Source: Ceratorhiza oryzae-sativae (taxonomy: Eukaryota > Basidiomycota > Agaricomycetes > Cantharellales > Ceratobasidiaceae). From it: DNA of 64,000 nucleotides. The stretch lies in contig JARWMV010000235.1 in assembly GCA_030998015.1 (NCBI GenBank), positions 124,001 to 188,000 on the forward strand. Reading direction: 5' to 3'. The position numbers were made by a program, and so were the translations under genes. Position 1 is the first letter of the stretch, and each line of letters opens with the position of its first letter. Below the pieces are notes generated by a model, which did no database searches, was not told the DNA's origin, and was given only the letters and a program-made list of their open reading frames with translations. Shown piece after piece: positions 1-11,945 of the stretch.

Positions 1-567
1 CCCGTACGAGGCAAATTTATTAAACGGAAATATTCTTAACACCGATTCAATTCAATATATTTCTGGCAGCACCGACGATGACAAGCGATAGTCGATTATA
101 GGTTGTGGTTTGACGGGGGCGTTTTCGTAACCCTGATGAAGATTTTTCTGTTAAACAGTCAATGTAGATACGTAACACAAGGGTCGAGATATCACCACGC
201 ACACGTACATACGGAGCTGCTGAAGAATTCAAACCTTTTTCTGTGAAGTACAAGGGTAGCTAGACAGTCGATAACGAAGCTCACCTGTGTATGGCTACCC
301 CTGTATAGGCTTTACAAAGCAGCCAACCAGGTAATACCGCCCTTGTATCTTCAGGCAGGAGAGCAGGAGCACGGGGGCTATCCTTGTGTATTTCTGGCGC
401 ACCGAGATGTACGAGGGTTTCAGCATGACAGTAATTAGCAATGGCCGGCAACTAGTAGCCCATTTATTGCCGGCCGTCGCAGTATAAAACCCAACCACGA
501 GCGGTGGACATCTTTCAACGTTCCAGTCTGCTTGTATCCCCTCTACTAGTCAATACACTAGATCAGC
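1..567. other. Intergenic / cutinase upstream region
   Basis: No convincing gene is seen. Short open frames lack family motifs or intron structure. The last 90 bases hold the probable core promoter of the cutinase that starts at 568. Confidence 0.5.
483..489 (+). promoter_or_regulatory. TATA box of cutinase 1
   Basis: TATAAAA lies 79 bases before the cutinase start codon. The other two intact cutinases and the FAD oxidase in this window have the same heptamer 55-70 bases upstream of their starts, which supports a real core promoter. Confidence 0.6.
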
Positions 568-1410
568 ATGTTCCCCAAGTACATTATAGTACGCTCCTTT
601 ACTTTCTGAGCCTGAATACAGGTTAACGTCCCCACCTAGGCACCCCTCGCCCTCGTCGCCTCGGTCATTGGCACGCCTATTGAGCTCAAACCCCGCCAGT
701 CTTGCTCCGCCCTACAGCTAGTGCATGCTGCTGGTACGACCGAAGTTGGACTCGGCATAGTCGGAACGCCACTTGCGGCCGCGCTCGCCAAGGCAGTTCC
801 AGGGTGCGAGCTTAATTACCATTCCAATCATCGTGCTAAAAGCTGACTCAAACTCGACAGAACGACAACGCACTCGATTACTTACGATACTAGTGCCGAA
901 TACGTTGCAACGGTCGCCGCCGGCGCGGCCACTACTGAAGAATACCTAGCTCTTCAAGCCACCCGTTGTCCAAACCAGCGTTTCGTCTTGAGTGGCTACT
1001 CCAAGGGTGCCCTCGTCATGCACCGTCCGTATTTTTCATCTCACGGCTAGTACTATCACAACATCATATCTTATCAAAGCTTCTAGGCACTAATCTCTCA
1101 AGCAGCCTCAAGTCTAAGGTGGCAGTGGTTCTGGTTTTCGGTGACCCGGCTCGAAACATTAACAGCCCATGGCCAATTGATTCGCCGTCTGTTGATCTGA
1201 CACCCAAAGATGGTAGCACGAGCTCTCAGAATATTGCAAGCTTTTGTAACACTGGAGACTTGTTCTGCGCCGTTCCTGGGTATAGCCTTCCTGCTCACTT
1301 AGCATATCCAACAGACGGGAGGTAAGTGGCTTTAACAGATAGAAGAAATTAGGCGCTAATCGAATCATAGTATTGAGGTTGCTGCAAGCTTCGTCAAGGC
1401 TAGAGTCTAG
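568..1410 (+). CDS. Cutinase (CE5 family), five exons
   Basis: Secreted serine esterase predicted to hydrolyse plant cutin or similar polyesters outside the cell. Reading by splice sites gives exons 568-588, 640-803, 861-1024, 1087-1321 and 1371-1410, about 207 residues, the usual size for small fungal cutinases. Exons 1 and 2 encode a hydrophobic leader. Family marks in order are VHAAGTTEVGLG with GTPLAAAL (N-terminal block), RFVLSGYSKGALV (nucleophile Ser in GYSKG), FGDPARN, SQNIASFCNTGD (catalytic Asp) and HLAYPTDG (catalytic His). All intron positions match those in the cutinases at 23622-24457 and 32448-33360, so these are paralogues. The first intron, with its 7-codon first exon, is the least certain. 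No frame break is seen. Confidence 0.88.
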
Positions 1411-1887
1411 GCGCTACGAACTCGCCGATGATGCACTACGGATAAGCGAACCGTTTTTTGGACCCTTCTTATTTCCGATCATTCTTGTTCATAACATGAT
1501 TTGCTATGAGTCGATTGCAATAGCCAATACGTTTTTGCCTTGCAACCAACTTGTTGGCTTCAAGTTTCGTTTGACATAAAAATAAATATGACGTCAAGAT
1601 AAACGAGAATAATGTGCAAGTAATGTGTCAGGTCCCACCAGCTGGTGTAATAATAGTGGAGTTGTGGGTGTCCTAGGCAACCTCGGGAGAAAGGCGACTT
1701 TTCAGAGCTTCTCAGATGTATACTGTCATACAGACACGAGCTGAGCTTCGGATACACACAGATCCGACAACTCCATTCGGTTTGGAAACTTTTCTATTGG
1801 TATGTTCAAGAAAAGGACTGGCGAAGTTCTCATGGCTCGTCGCGTCTCTCTCGTTTGACACCTACGCCATCGAATCAACATAGCTCT
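1411..1887. other. Intergenic
   Basis: Spacer between the cutinase and the 3' end of the minus-strand gene that follows. Nothing recognisable is seen. Confidence 0.5.
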
Positions 1888-3753
1888 CTACTCCAAAATT
1901 TCCAGTTTCCTTACCCGGTTCATGTTCAGCCTCTTCGGCAGCCGCTTTGAGCCTGTGGTGGCGAAATTTGATTGCTTCTGGCCATGTGGCACCCCAAAGC
2001 GTGCTGAACTCATGTGAATCATGCCAAAATGACAATGGGCATGCAGCATACCTTCGGTTTCAGCCTTGATATCTTGAAGGTCCCCAAAGCCCTTGCTGAA
2101 AACAGCCTCTGATGTCACATCCCGCTCTGGCTCGGTGGAATGAGTCTCGACGTGAGAGGAACGAACGGAAGAGTATACCGCTCATAGTTTCCGCGCTTCT
2201 TGGTTGGCAAGCTACGAATGAGATCATAGTCAACACCCTGATTGCGGGAAAGGTCTCCAGAAGCGCGCACCGTTTTCAGCCTTGACAGGTAGCTGGGTTG
2301 TGTTTGGGGGCTCTGCTTCCACTGACAAATGGTCAGCGAGCACTTTCACGCGTGCGGGCTCGTGGTCACCATACCAGAGTGTAGATTTGGCTTGACATCT
2401 AGAGGGAGAGAAGCGTTGTGTTGATTTTCTCGCCGGGGCTTTGCTCAAGCAAACACATACCAATTTCCTCACGAGTAGGATCGTAGTTTGGCACCATATT
2501 GTCGAGAACAGACTCTGTTTTTACCGAGGATTTCAGCGTTTCACTACCCTCGCTCTTGACACGCAGCTTGGCATCTAGATGCGGATTAGTTCAAGCTGCT
2601 TAGATATATCCATATATCCCTACCATCTGCCTCGCGTGTCGGATCGTGGTTTGGAACAATGTCTCGGGGGATAGACGCTGCTTCGATCAAAGAGTTTGTT
2701 TTCTTGTCCTCGTATTTAACGGAAGGTTTTATATCTGAGTTACAATAGTACGCGTTGGGTGACGGTGGACTAGGGTGGATATATGCGCACCTTCCTCCGT
2801 CGTTGGGTCATAGTTTGGCACCATATCTCCAAGCTCCCCTTTTATGGATCTTGGCTTGATATCTGGCTCACTTGCGCTCAGAGGGACACAAGCTAAACCC
2901 TAGTCCTCATACCTTGACCAAATTCAGACTTTACGTTTGAGCTGATACTTGGCTTGACGTCTGGTTTGATGTCCGGTTTGACATCTGGGTTGATGTCGAG
3001 TTTCGTGTCGTCCAAATCGTTATGTATGTTTGGCTTGACATCTACCTCTATATGCACTGTTATCACCCAATAAATATGGAAGTGATTCGATACGCACGAG
3101 GAATCACGAGCTGTGGAGGCAGTGGAAGATACTTGATAGCGCTAAATTTCGAAGGTTCGGTTGACAAGTACTTCTTGGGTTGGGGAAAGGGGTCTTTGAA
3201 ACGAGACTGAGACCGCGGGCCGTCTGGTACGATTCTTGGTACCGAAAAGTATACCATTCCTACATGCGATTAAGCACCGCTGCTCGTCGTTTTCGTTTGG
3301 GTTTACCTACCTCCCATTTTCTCTACGGCATCGTGAGACCTGACCTTGGCGCGCATAACAATGGACTCAGAGTCGGCATCCTTTGGAAGCACAGTGTAAA
3401 GCATATCTGCCCATCTGTAAGCGCCTAATTTGGATTCGATAACATCCTGAGGCACCTCTTCCCGAACTTCGACGAGAACATGCTCTTCCTGGTGCACTTC
3501 AAAACCCTGGTTGCCCTTCGAACGAAGAATAAGCACTCACTGACTTGCGAGAAAACAGCTTTCGAATGGGCAGCCCCGCATAATGCAACCACGTTCCAAT
3601 CCGCATCGCTGCGGCCATGTCTTCCGGATCCGAATCCTTCGCCATGGCAGCGCCATTCCGGCCAACCGGGAAAAACACAGCCAAATACGTAAAATCATCA
3701 GGCCCGGGCTCATCTACCGCGACCTGCTGCTTTTTGGCCTTGCTTCTTCCCAT
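1888..3753 (-). CDS. Unrecognised multi-exon protein with repeated DxKP and psi-K-x-E motifs
   Basis: No known family is recognised. The start MGRSKAKKQQ at 3753 is followed by an acidic, conserved-looking exon (EEHVLVEVREEVPQDVIESK near 3440) and then a chain of short exons of about 60-120 bases. Each carries a lysine-rich phrase and several end in a near-repeat: MVPNYDPTTEE, IVPNHDPTREA and MVPNYDPTREE. The run DINPDVKPDIKPDVKP lies near 2980. Seven lysines fit the SUMO-acceptor consensus psi-K-x-E: VKSE, IKGE, VKYE, VKSE, VKTE, VKAE and IKAE. Exons alternate with introns of about 45-60 bases. Two or three junctions (near 3540, 2870 and 2260) do not join in frame with standard-length introns, so the model is approximate and the gene could be damaged. 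The exact 3' end is uncertain. Nuclear function is only an inference from the charged, motif-rich sequence. Confidence 0.5.
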
Positions 3754-4060
3754 TCGTTTTCGGATTGGGGGATTGGGGCGGTGGTGGTGTGTTGTTGTGA
3801 GCTGTGAAGCGTGGCCACGTGCCGTATTTCACACGTGATCATAGCCACTTTGTTTGGTACTTTGCCAATCCCTCCCGCATGCTTCGTTTGGTTTGCCATT
3901 GCCATTAGACGTAAAAAAATGTCTGTGAGTAACAAGGCGAAAAGTTAGACTCTAGAACTTGACGACCATCATAGGCAAAGTACTGCCCGCTCGGTGGTTC
4001 TTGGAATATTACAACGGACAGGCACAACGTGTTCTGGTGGTGAGACCTTTCTATCTTACG

Positions 4061-5451
4061 ATGGATTCGGAAATACTGATCACTCTTTCTTTTGTTCAAG
4101 TTGCATGTGCACAACGAGCACACGCGGTCCGCACGGGACATGACAATTCATTCGGCGTTTTCGCTGCTCGACGCAAATCAAGCAGTGCCAGGAACCAAGG
4201 TCCCAACGCCACCGAATCCGGTTCTCCCCAACCATCCGAATCTAGCGCTCCCAAACCATCCGAGTCGACACTGAACAAGTCCAAACCTCGGCGACCACAC
4301 CATCCCCAAGTCCGACTCATCGGACGTCGTTCCGGAGTCGCGAACATCACGCCCGACCCTTCTCGCCTCCGAGTGCACACGATCTTCCCCGCCAACGCGT
4401 TTTCCCGACCGCACTACCTGACAACCGAACAAGCGCGCATTATCCCAACGCACGCGTTTACGAAATCCGAGCCGGATGCGTACATTCGCATGCGATGTGT
4501 CGAGTTGTATGGTGCGCCTGGGCGAACGGATTGGGTTGCCCAGTTGAATGTGAAGATTGCGTCTGGGGTCGTGCATGAGCGGGTGAACGATTGTCTTAGT
4601 CGGCTCGAGTGGACAAAGCCTCATACGAGGGCGTTAAAGGACGTGGCATGGTTGGAGCATATGGTTGCCATGCAAAATCCCAGGCTGGAAGGCGAATTGG
4701 ACGAGCATGAGCAGTCGAGTGTCAAGGTGAGTCGATGTCTTGCTGTCTCGGTTACATACCCTTATCTGATCGAATTGCATTAGGCCGATGCCCCACCCTG
4801 GCCAGCCGAGCCTGGTTCGAGCCCACATTTGGGTCTCAGCTGGAGCACATCTAGCGAACGCGCCGAACCTCGACCTTTGGCTTATCGGCCGCCAGCCTAC
4901 CTGCTCGGCAACCACAACTTTCCTCGTCCAAAACGGATCCTTCGGCTTCGCCCTTACGATAAATCGCTCTTGCTCGTCTTTGCGTCTCCCAACGCGCGCA
5001 AATCGATTCTGGCTGCGTATGCTGGTTGGATTCGATCCGAGCTAACTACGGCGTACGAATATGGGGAGAAGGGCAACGAGGAACTCGATGGGGCGCCATG
5101 GCGAGGTGCTTGGCCGCCCATAGGTCCAGACGAGCTCGGTGACTTGCCAAAAGGAGGCGACGAGTATCGCCAAGCCTACGCTGCAATCGCGTGGGCAGAC
5201 GAATCAGGATGGAGACCAGCGTTCAGGATACGACCGTTTGGAGGGATCAGAAAATGGGGAGACGACTGGCACCCGAAGGGAAAGTGGAGTGCAGCCAAAC
5301 CAGCAGAGAGCGAGGAAGTCAATGATGGGACCTGGTGAGTTGACCGCTTTGTCCGATATATTTCATCTTCCCTTGCACTGCGAGATGAGTCCCGCCGGGG
5401 CCATATGATTCTATCAGGCGTGCTTTGCGCGCTTGGATGGATGGTGATTAG
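4061..5451 (+). CDS. Unrecognised hypothetical protein, three exons
   Basis: About 420 residues in three exons: to about 4725, from about 4783 to 5336, and a last short exon ending RALRAWMDGD at 5451. Both introns have GT-AG ends (GTGAGT donors) and keep frame. Visible features are a basic, Ser/Pro-rich N-terminus with PKPSEST-type repeats, then a compact region containing HYLTTEQARIIPTHAF, DWVAQLNVKIASGVVHERV and a proline-rich stretch, and a C-terminal block rich in Trp and Gly (FGGIRKWGDDWHPKGKW). The start could also be at 3959 in the same frame; 4061 (MDSEIL) is chosen only because it is nearer the conserved-looking part. No domain is recognised. It is divergent from the minus-strand gene starting at 3753, so the two may share a promoter region. 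Confidence 0.6.
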
Positions 5452-7263
5452 CTGCCGGCTTTTCATCTGTTCTCCTCGAGAACTTGTAACTCTGACTAGT
5501 AGCTCTTCTCTTGTTCCCCGTCTCCAGCTGACATCTATCCCTATCTAACGACTTGATCCCAATCCAGAACATGGCAAATCCCACGGACATTTGCCTCGGT
5601 CGTCTTCCTCGTGGGTTGATTGAACCGAAGCTTCTCCACCGGAAACTAACCGTGGTCGTTTCAGCGACGCAGATTTGACCCCGGGAGAATTAACGCATGT
5701 CTGATCTTGAATGAACATTGATTAAATTCTGAACTTCGTCAGGCTGAGCACGGATATTTTTCATCGTCTGTTTCTCTCCCCTGGAGCGGGTGGCGGCCGA
5801 GATGTCGGGTGGATATGTTTGTGCGCATGGAATGTGTCACCGGCCGATGGAGCGCGGCGCGGCGGTTGCGGCGACGGGCCGGGATTATTGCGACATTTGA
5901 TGGGTGAATATTGACGCGGCACCTGCCCAGCAAAAATGCGACCACATGGCCATCAGGAAGCAACGGCCGATTTGATGAGGAAGGCGGGGATGCCCGAACT
6001 CGGGCGACATTTGAGCGCCCAGGGACAGATCGTTTACATACGCGATGTTTGGGTTATTCCAAAAAAAGGCACGGGAGGCGCTCGTTGTTTGCCAAGTGAG
6101 ACGCCACCGGAAGTAGGGCCCTGATCGACGTCGATAGGCAACGGGCAGCAACTCTCCGCGTTTTTGCTGGGTGGCTTCCACGATGGGAAGTTGAACAGTG
6201 AGAGAGTCGTCTGAAGATCAATACCAGACGTTTCGTCGTCGGGGTGATGAAAGGTGATTATCAGGCGTAGCTAGAACGCTGAGGTGAGCATGCGGTTCTG
6301 TTAGCGCTTTGGGCTCGGATAGTTCAGTGGCGCGCACTCGGTGTGGTCACAGGCACAAGCTCGACGATTCACGTGTGGCTTCCGTACCTATTAGGGATAT
6401 TGTGGTCCGCAGCCGGAACCATAAATCTCGCAAGTGTACTGGCGCCGGAAATAAAAGCGCATTTTCTGTTCATCATGCTGTGCACATGGCCAAGCGATTG
6501 ACTCCCCAGGCTCGTGCGACCGCCACCCAACCGCGTCTACGCATTGTCCGATTGGGGGTTTACCTAACGAGACCGGCGCCGGAGCGTGGCGAATTGGCAT
6601 TCGGCTCGTTTCGGACGCTAGGCTCTATAGAGACCTAATCGGGCGAGAATTGGCTCTGGCTATGCCGACAACCGGACTTGGAAGACAATGGTGGGTGATT
6701 GGGGTGTATGCTGGGTGCTATTGATAGCAGGCAGGCGTCGGGCAGCAGCAGCCTTCAGCCTGTGGCCCCCGCGCTCCCCAGACTGCGCGCGCGCCGTTGG
6801 AGGCTGCAACGAGCTGAGCCTGGATATTTATTTATGGAGTATCGAGAGAGAGTGTGATCGTGATCAGGGACCGGATCCGGTGTGCTGGGTCCGTGTATCC
6901 GGCTTCTGTCCACGACCGCCGGGGGATGGCTCGAACTTGGCTGGTGGAAGCTCCTCGTGCTTGCGCTATATATCCGTGCCCCACTGAAGGATGCTGCATC
7001 TCCCCGTTTCCCCCTCGCTCGCCGCCGTACCTCAAAAATAATATATCCAGACGGGCGCAACCCGCTCGGTCAGTCGCCCTGCCTATCCCTCGGCTGTTCC
7101 ACTCACGACTGGACAAATAGGTTGCGTTCTCTGATCGAAATTCTCCCGCTGGTCGTTTCAACTCGGGCACAGATTCCTCGCGTACGCGGCCGGGCAGCAT
7201 TTAACCTAGGCTTCCTTCCTTCCCGCTCCTTCTCCCCCCTCGTCTGTCTCTCCCTCGGGCAGC
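5452..7263. other. Intergenic, about 1.8 kb
   Basis: No frame with family motifs or coherent splice structure is seen. Overlapping open frames on both strands (for example 5885-6181 and 6832-7200 minus) look like chance frames in GC-rich DNA. A tRNA-like A box near 6318 has no matching B box. The last few hundred bases are pyrimidine-rich, as in many basidiomycete promoters. Confidence 0.5.
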
Positions 7264-9044
7264 ATGACGCACACATCACCTGCCACAAGCGCACTATGGG
7301 CAATCCTGTCTACCATCGTGAGTCGCGTGCCTAGGTCGCCCGTTCGCCGATGCTGAGAAGCCACACAGCTGTTCTGCTACCTCGTCACCCATCTCTGGAA
7401 GTTTGACCGCTTTGCCTGCGTCAAGTGCGTACCCTCCCTCGACTGTTCTTTCATGATGCTCATTGATCGACTAGATGGAATCGAGGAAACTCGGGTGCAT
7501 TCAAGCGCGTCATGACAGTGAGTACCCACGTATCCCTTGGCACCACCCTAGAAGCTCACTCTTGGCAGTACTCGTATTTATGCAGCGTACCATTATTAAT
7601 GGTATATAGTATAACAATGGTTCGCTCTTGTCGTCCTATCCTCGCTCCCCATCTCATCCGTGACAACAGACAGTGATAAAATACCACGAAGGCTACATTG
7701 TCCTCCCCGGCATCGGCATCATTCCCAAACCATACCAACTCTGGACCCACCCGCAACGCACATGGCTCACCGCGATCTACATCATGTTCTCCGTGGCCTG
7801 GGCACTTGAAATCGTCTCCCATCTCGAAGAGCTGTGCTTTTGGCTCTTTCTCATCAACGTCGGCGCAGCCCAGACGAGCTGGTTCAGGAGCATCCATTTC
7901 AAGTGCTGGGTCGTCGGCAGTTTGACCGCCGTCATTGGACTGCCGGTCTTGGCTGTGTTCACGCGGGACAATCCGCTCAAGGTGAGTCGCTCTCAACGGT
8001 CGCCAAGGGAAATGGATTTTAAAATTCCTGGCAGTGCGAGGCGTGGACGATTTTCGTCGGTTCCATCGGTTCCCTCGGTATCACACTTTGGTTCCTTCGT
8101 GTCCTCTGGCTCTTCCCTGCGTTTTTGCGCCGAGTCAAGAACGAGGGCGCCGAACCCGAGGTCGTAGTCCGCCTGAGCACGTTCCATGAGCTCAATGTAC
8201 GCCCGCTCATTATCCCTCTTCGTACGCCCACTGACGTCAAGGCGTAGATCATCCGAGTCGTGTTCAGGTTCATGTTTGTCTTGCCACTGATGACCCTCGC
8301 CGCCGACGGAATCAAGCCCGCCCACAACCACATCAACGAGAGCCCATTTTGGACCGATTTGTTGGCCATGCTTGGTGCTATTGGGTGCATCGTCAGCTCA
8401 ATTATCACGCTCCTCGTGAGTAATAAAATTTCTCGTCAAATCCCGGTATCCCCGTCTTCGCGCTCCACACCCTATCTCCTCCTCTTTTTACAACATTCGG
8501 CTAATCCCCCCCGCTCGTAACAGATCTTCTTCCCCCGCTCGATCGCCAAAGAAGCCGGCTACAAACCACGCCAAAAGACCGTGTCCCAAAACTCGCGCGG
8601 CGTGCACATCGGCTCCCGAAACAACCAAAACCAAGCGCAGCAGCTCGCCTCGAGCCCACAGGACGTCAAGGATCCGGCCATGTTTGATGCCGCACCCGAG
8701 CCGGCGTATGTTCCTCCCCTCAAGCGGGACTATGAGGACCGGCAAGTGCGGATTGGGCTAGCGCCGATCGACCGTGCGGCCGCAACGGGCGGAGGCGCAT
8801 GGGAGATGGTCGATTATTCCCAGTACCAGCAGCACGGGGTGATTCTCCCCACTGTTGCGCCCCGGGTGGGAGGTGTCATGAGGAGGCAGACGGCCTTGCA
8901 TCCGATGGTGTTGAACTACACAAGTCCGATTGGTGAGTCGCGCTTATATATCTGCCTTGCATTTCGATTCTAATAGCGATTCCTTGAACAGATTTGATAG
9001 AAGGTTGGGACGAGAGTGACGCGTTCAGGTCAGCGCGTCCTTGA
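7264..9044 (+). CDS. Seven-transmembrane protein of unknown function
   Basis: Nine exons join in frame by GT-AG introns into about 430 residues. The start MTHTSPATSALWAIL at 7264 is chosen because exon 1 then splices in frame to LFCYLVTHLWKFDRF and builds the first helix. Further hydrophobic segments are WLTAIYIMFSVAWALEIV, CFWLFLINVGAAQTSWF, WVVGSLTAVIGLPVLAVF, a long one from AWTIFVGSIG to LFPAFL, VVFRFMFVLPLMTLA and LLAMLGAIGCIVSSIITLL, giving seven in all. A polar tail of about 150 residues follows (KPRQKTVSQNSRG onward), ending DLIEGWDESDAFRSARP. The layout (extracellular N-terminus, seven helices, cytosolic tail) resembles a receptor or membrane-shape protein, but no GPCR motif is recognised. 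It looks like a conserved basidiomycete family; function is unknown. Confidence 0.75.
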
Positions 9045-11282
9045 TTTCCCCAACTCGGATTTTTTCCCCCCTGCCACCTCTTTTTTTCGCGTATTTTAGC
9101 ACCCGCACCCCCCGTGTATTACCATTCCTTTCATTTTGCGGGTTTCGTAACCCTTTCGTTTCTCTTGCTTTCTTTTTTTGGCCTCGGAGCTCTGTTGTCT
9201 TGTTGTTGTGTCAGTACTTGCTCTTAAACGTGATGACTCCTCTACAAAGTGGAAATGACATGGAACGTTTTCTGGAAAACTGCTGATGTGGCGTGAGAGA
9301 TGGTTATCGATCGGATAGAGTGTTTCAGGTGTCTTGATGCAGCACCCATGGTGGGTCGCATGACCACGATTCAGTGTGGCTCGTGGCTATGACCTCGGCA
9401 CCCCGCGGGTGGACAAATAGAGACTCGCACGTTTATTCAATGGAACTTGGGCAATGCGGCTAGAATGGACGACACTCGATATCTCGGTTCCTGGAAACGC
9501 CAAGCGACATGATTGTGAGTTCTTGGTTGGTGCGAGTATGGAGTTGGAGTTGGATAGGGGCTGCACGCGCCAGTGAGTGCCCCTCGGGGGAAGAGGGCAA
9601 AGCTACAACCTAAATCATACAAGGTTGGCTCATTGGCTAGCATACGAAATGGTCTGATCGCGGCTGTTGGCGTTTGACCGACGGTCGGTATGTATCGTGT
9701 TGTCTCTCACGGATCAAGAGCCCCACGAAGATCGATTCTGTTTTGAATACGAAAGTTCCCAAAGACGACTGATGGCTATATCGCATCGGGCTTGTGAACC
9801 AATCCTCACACAAGGCTGCGATTTGGTGTCTGGACTATTAGGTGCAATTGTGTGGGCGCCCAACGCGTGCGAAATGATGGTGCAATGAGGGGATGGAATG
9901 ATCGTGACTGCTCCTGTATACACCTCCGACCCGATCAAACGAAAAGAAGAGACAAAAACGTGGAGGGCGCAAACAGGTATTTCGCTGAATACCTCACAAC
10001 CGGATGCGCTATCAGTGGTTTGAATACAGATATGAGTTCCGGTTGTAGAGGCGTGTAATTCTTTTTCTATAAAGTTATATTAAGACGAGCTTCGGTCCAA
10101 CCCTATGTCAGATGGGGTGTTCCCTGAGGATGCAACAACAGATGCATCTATCAAAACGTAGCGGAGCGAGGAGATAAAGTCCTATAATTTGTACCCATGT
10201 ATCTTTTCTTTACGCCAATAGCCAGCATACAGGAGGATTCATACAGCTCCCGTATTTGTCAAAGTTGCCCCATATCTGAACCGAGCCTGGCTCCATAAGC
10301 TAGTTATCAGTAGGACGGTTGGAGCGCCGCTATATGCCATGGCACAATGTCTCGCCGCTCGGATAATCCTTGATGGACGCATTTGTTGTCGCATACTCAG
10401 GGGTATACCTTTTGGCATAGACTTAGACCGAGGCTCATCCATTGCCACTATATGTAAATAGAATTACACACCTCTGCAGCAAGAACCCAAATATGTATTT
10501 GAACTTCTGATATCGGATCCGGTTGTCAAGCATTTGACGAAATACGCTTGCGTCTTCTACAGATATTCTTTTGTTCATGTCAAGTCCATGAAAACAGCGT
10601 TAACATGATAGACAAACAAAACGCTTTTGGTCGAACAAGTGTCCGAGCTACGACCCGTTTGACTTGGTGTGCCTGTGCATTTTGACTTTGCTCGGTGCAT
10701 GGCATTTTCTTGCAAATCCAACAAGACCATGGGGTTTCGCTCCGCTCAATCTGTCGTGGGACGAGCGATTCGTCAACAATGCTAACAGTACCCGAAAATG
10801 CAAGTGGCTGAATTTCCAGTTTGGTTGCCGGCCAGAACTGCACACTTGGCGTGGACAAATGCTGGTGCAAAATTTGGCGTAAAGTGAGAATAATGTGCCA
10901 GCAGTAATTCCATAGAGGTTGATCCTTTTGAAATCCGGGCCGTGGGGCCAATTCCATTCATAGTGTCGGTCTTGGAATAAACCAAAGTTGATAACGAGCA
11001 GGCGATTCCAGCTTCCACCCAGTGGAGAGGGAAAAAAATTTGTCGGTCTTGATCCAAGGCAAAACACAGTAAATATTGTCGGTTTCCACAATGCATGGAT
11101 GAGTAGGCAGTCCAGTCATTGCTAAACACGGGTCGTCACAGGAACCACCGCCGCAACACTCTGTTACTTTCCTCATACGTTACGGTATCTTATCAAATGG
11201 AGACCGCATACAGCCGTTCCGGTATGGTCCTCACAGGTTCTTCCCACGTTCGCGAGTAGTTTGACTGACCCGGAGTGTCCGA
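9045..11282. other. Gene-poor stretch
   Basis: No supported gene. Several overlapping minus-strand frames between 10580 and 11176 (up to 147 codons) lie in different frames and show no motif or splice pattern. They may be chance frames or remains of an unrecognised element. Confidence 0.4.
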
Positions 11283-11945
11283 ATGCTCATGCTTATCATG
11301 CGTACAATGATTAAATACCTGGAAGCGGGGAAGACCGAGCAGCTATCGAATATGTTTGCTGACATGGCACTATCATTACGCAAGGTTATTAGACGACACG
11401 AGGGGGTGGATGGAAACGAGAAGGCTGACGAGGCGGCGAGAGGGCGGGTCAAGGCGGCAGGAGCCCGGCCAGAGCGCTCCCAGAACGCCTGAAGGGCCGG
11501 ATACCAACCAACCAACCCCACGGCGGCCAAGCGAGTGTTCAGGAAACAGCTACTACGACGACGGAAGGAGGAGGTCGAGGACACAACGCGTAAAGAGAGA
11601 CTTCAGAATCTGGACCCAACGTACCCATCTCTCAAATTCTTCGAGGCCGCCAAGACCCTCTGCGGACGATACTTCGCAGTACTGGTACAACTTCGTCTAG
11701 AGCATTTCCCAGTAGCGGCATACCTCAGCAGATTCGAAATAATCGATTCCCTGACGTGCCCGGACTGCGGCCTACAAGACCAGACGGTCTTCCATGTGCT
11801 GATGACCTGCCCGACTCACAAGGCTGAGCGCGCACGAAGGACACGAGAGTTGGGAGACGCCTCGAGGTCGTTTAGGGAGTTGCTACAACCAGGGAAAGCG
11901 ACGAAACACCTAATGCGGTACCTGGAGCAAATTGGACTACTATAA
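11283..11945 (+). mobile_element. 5'-truncated non-LTR (LINE) retrotransposon, RNase H and C-terminal zinc-finger part
   Basis: One reading frame runs through 11283-11945 with a single stop at about 11490-11492. The first part has the end of an RNase H domain (RRHEGVDGNEKADEAARG, the usual His...Gly-N-E-x-A-D block). The second part ends with the C-terminal knuckle typical of Tad1/I-type LINE proteins, CPDCGLQDQTVFHVLMTCP. Reverse transcriptase and endonuclease are absent, as expected of 5' truncation. Sequence to about 12240 (an AATAAA followed by an A-rich run) may be the element's 3' end. Confidence 0.75.

Noticed and set aside
4178..4624. 148-codon minus-strand frame
   Set aside because: Antisense of the hypothetical gene at 4061-5451.
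6310..6385. tRNA-like sequence (TAGTTCAGTGG A box)
   Set aside because: No B box and no acceptor-stem pairing could be found.
7556..7996. 146-codon minus-strand frame
   Set aside because: Antisense of the membrane protein exon; no motif.
10580..11176. Overlapping minus-strand frames up to 147 codons
   Set aside because: Several frames open at once, no recognised domain or splice pattern.
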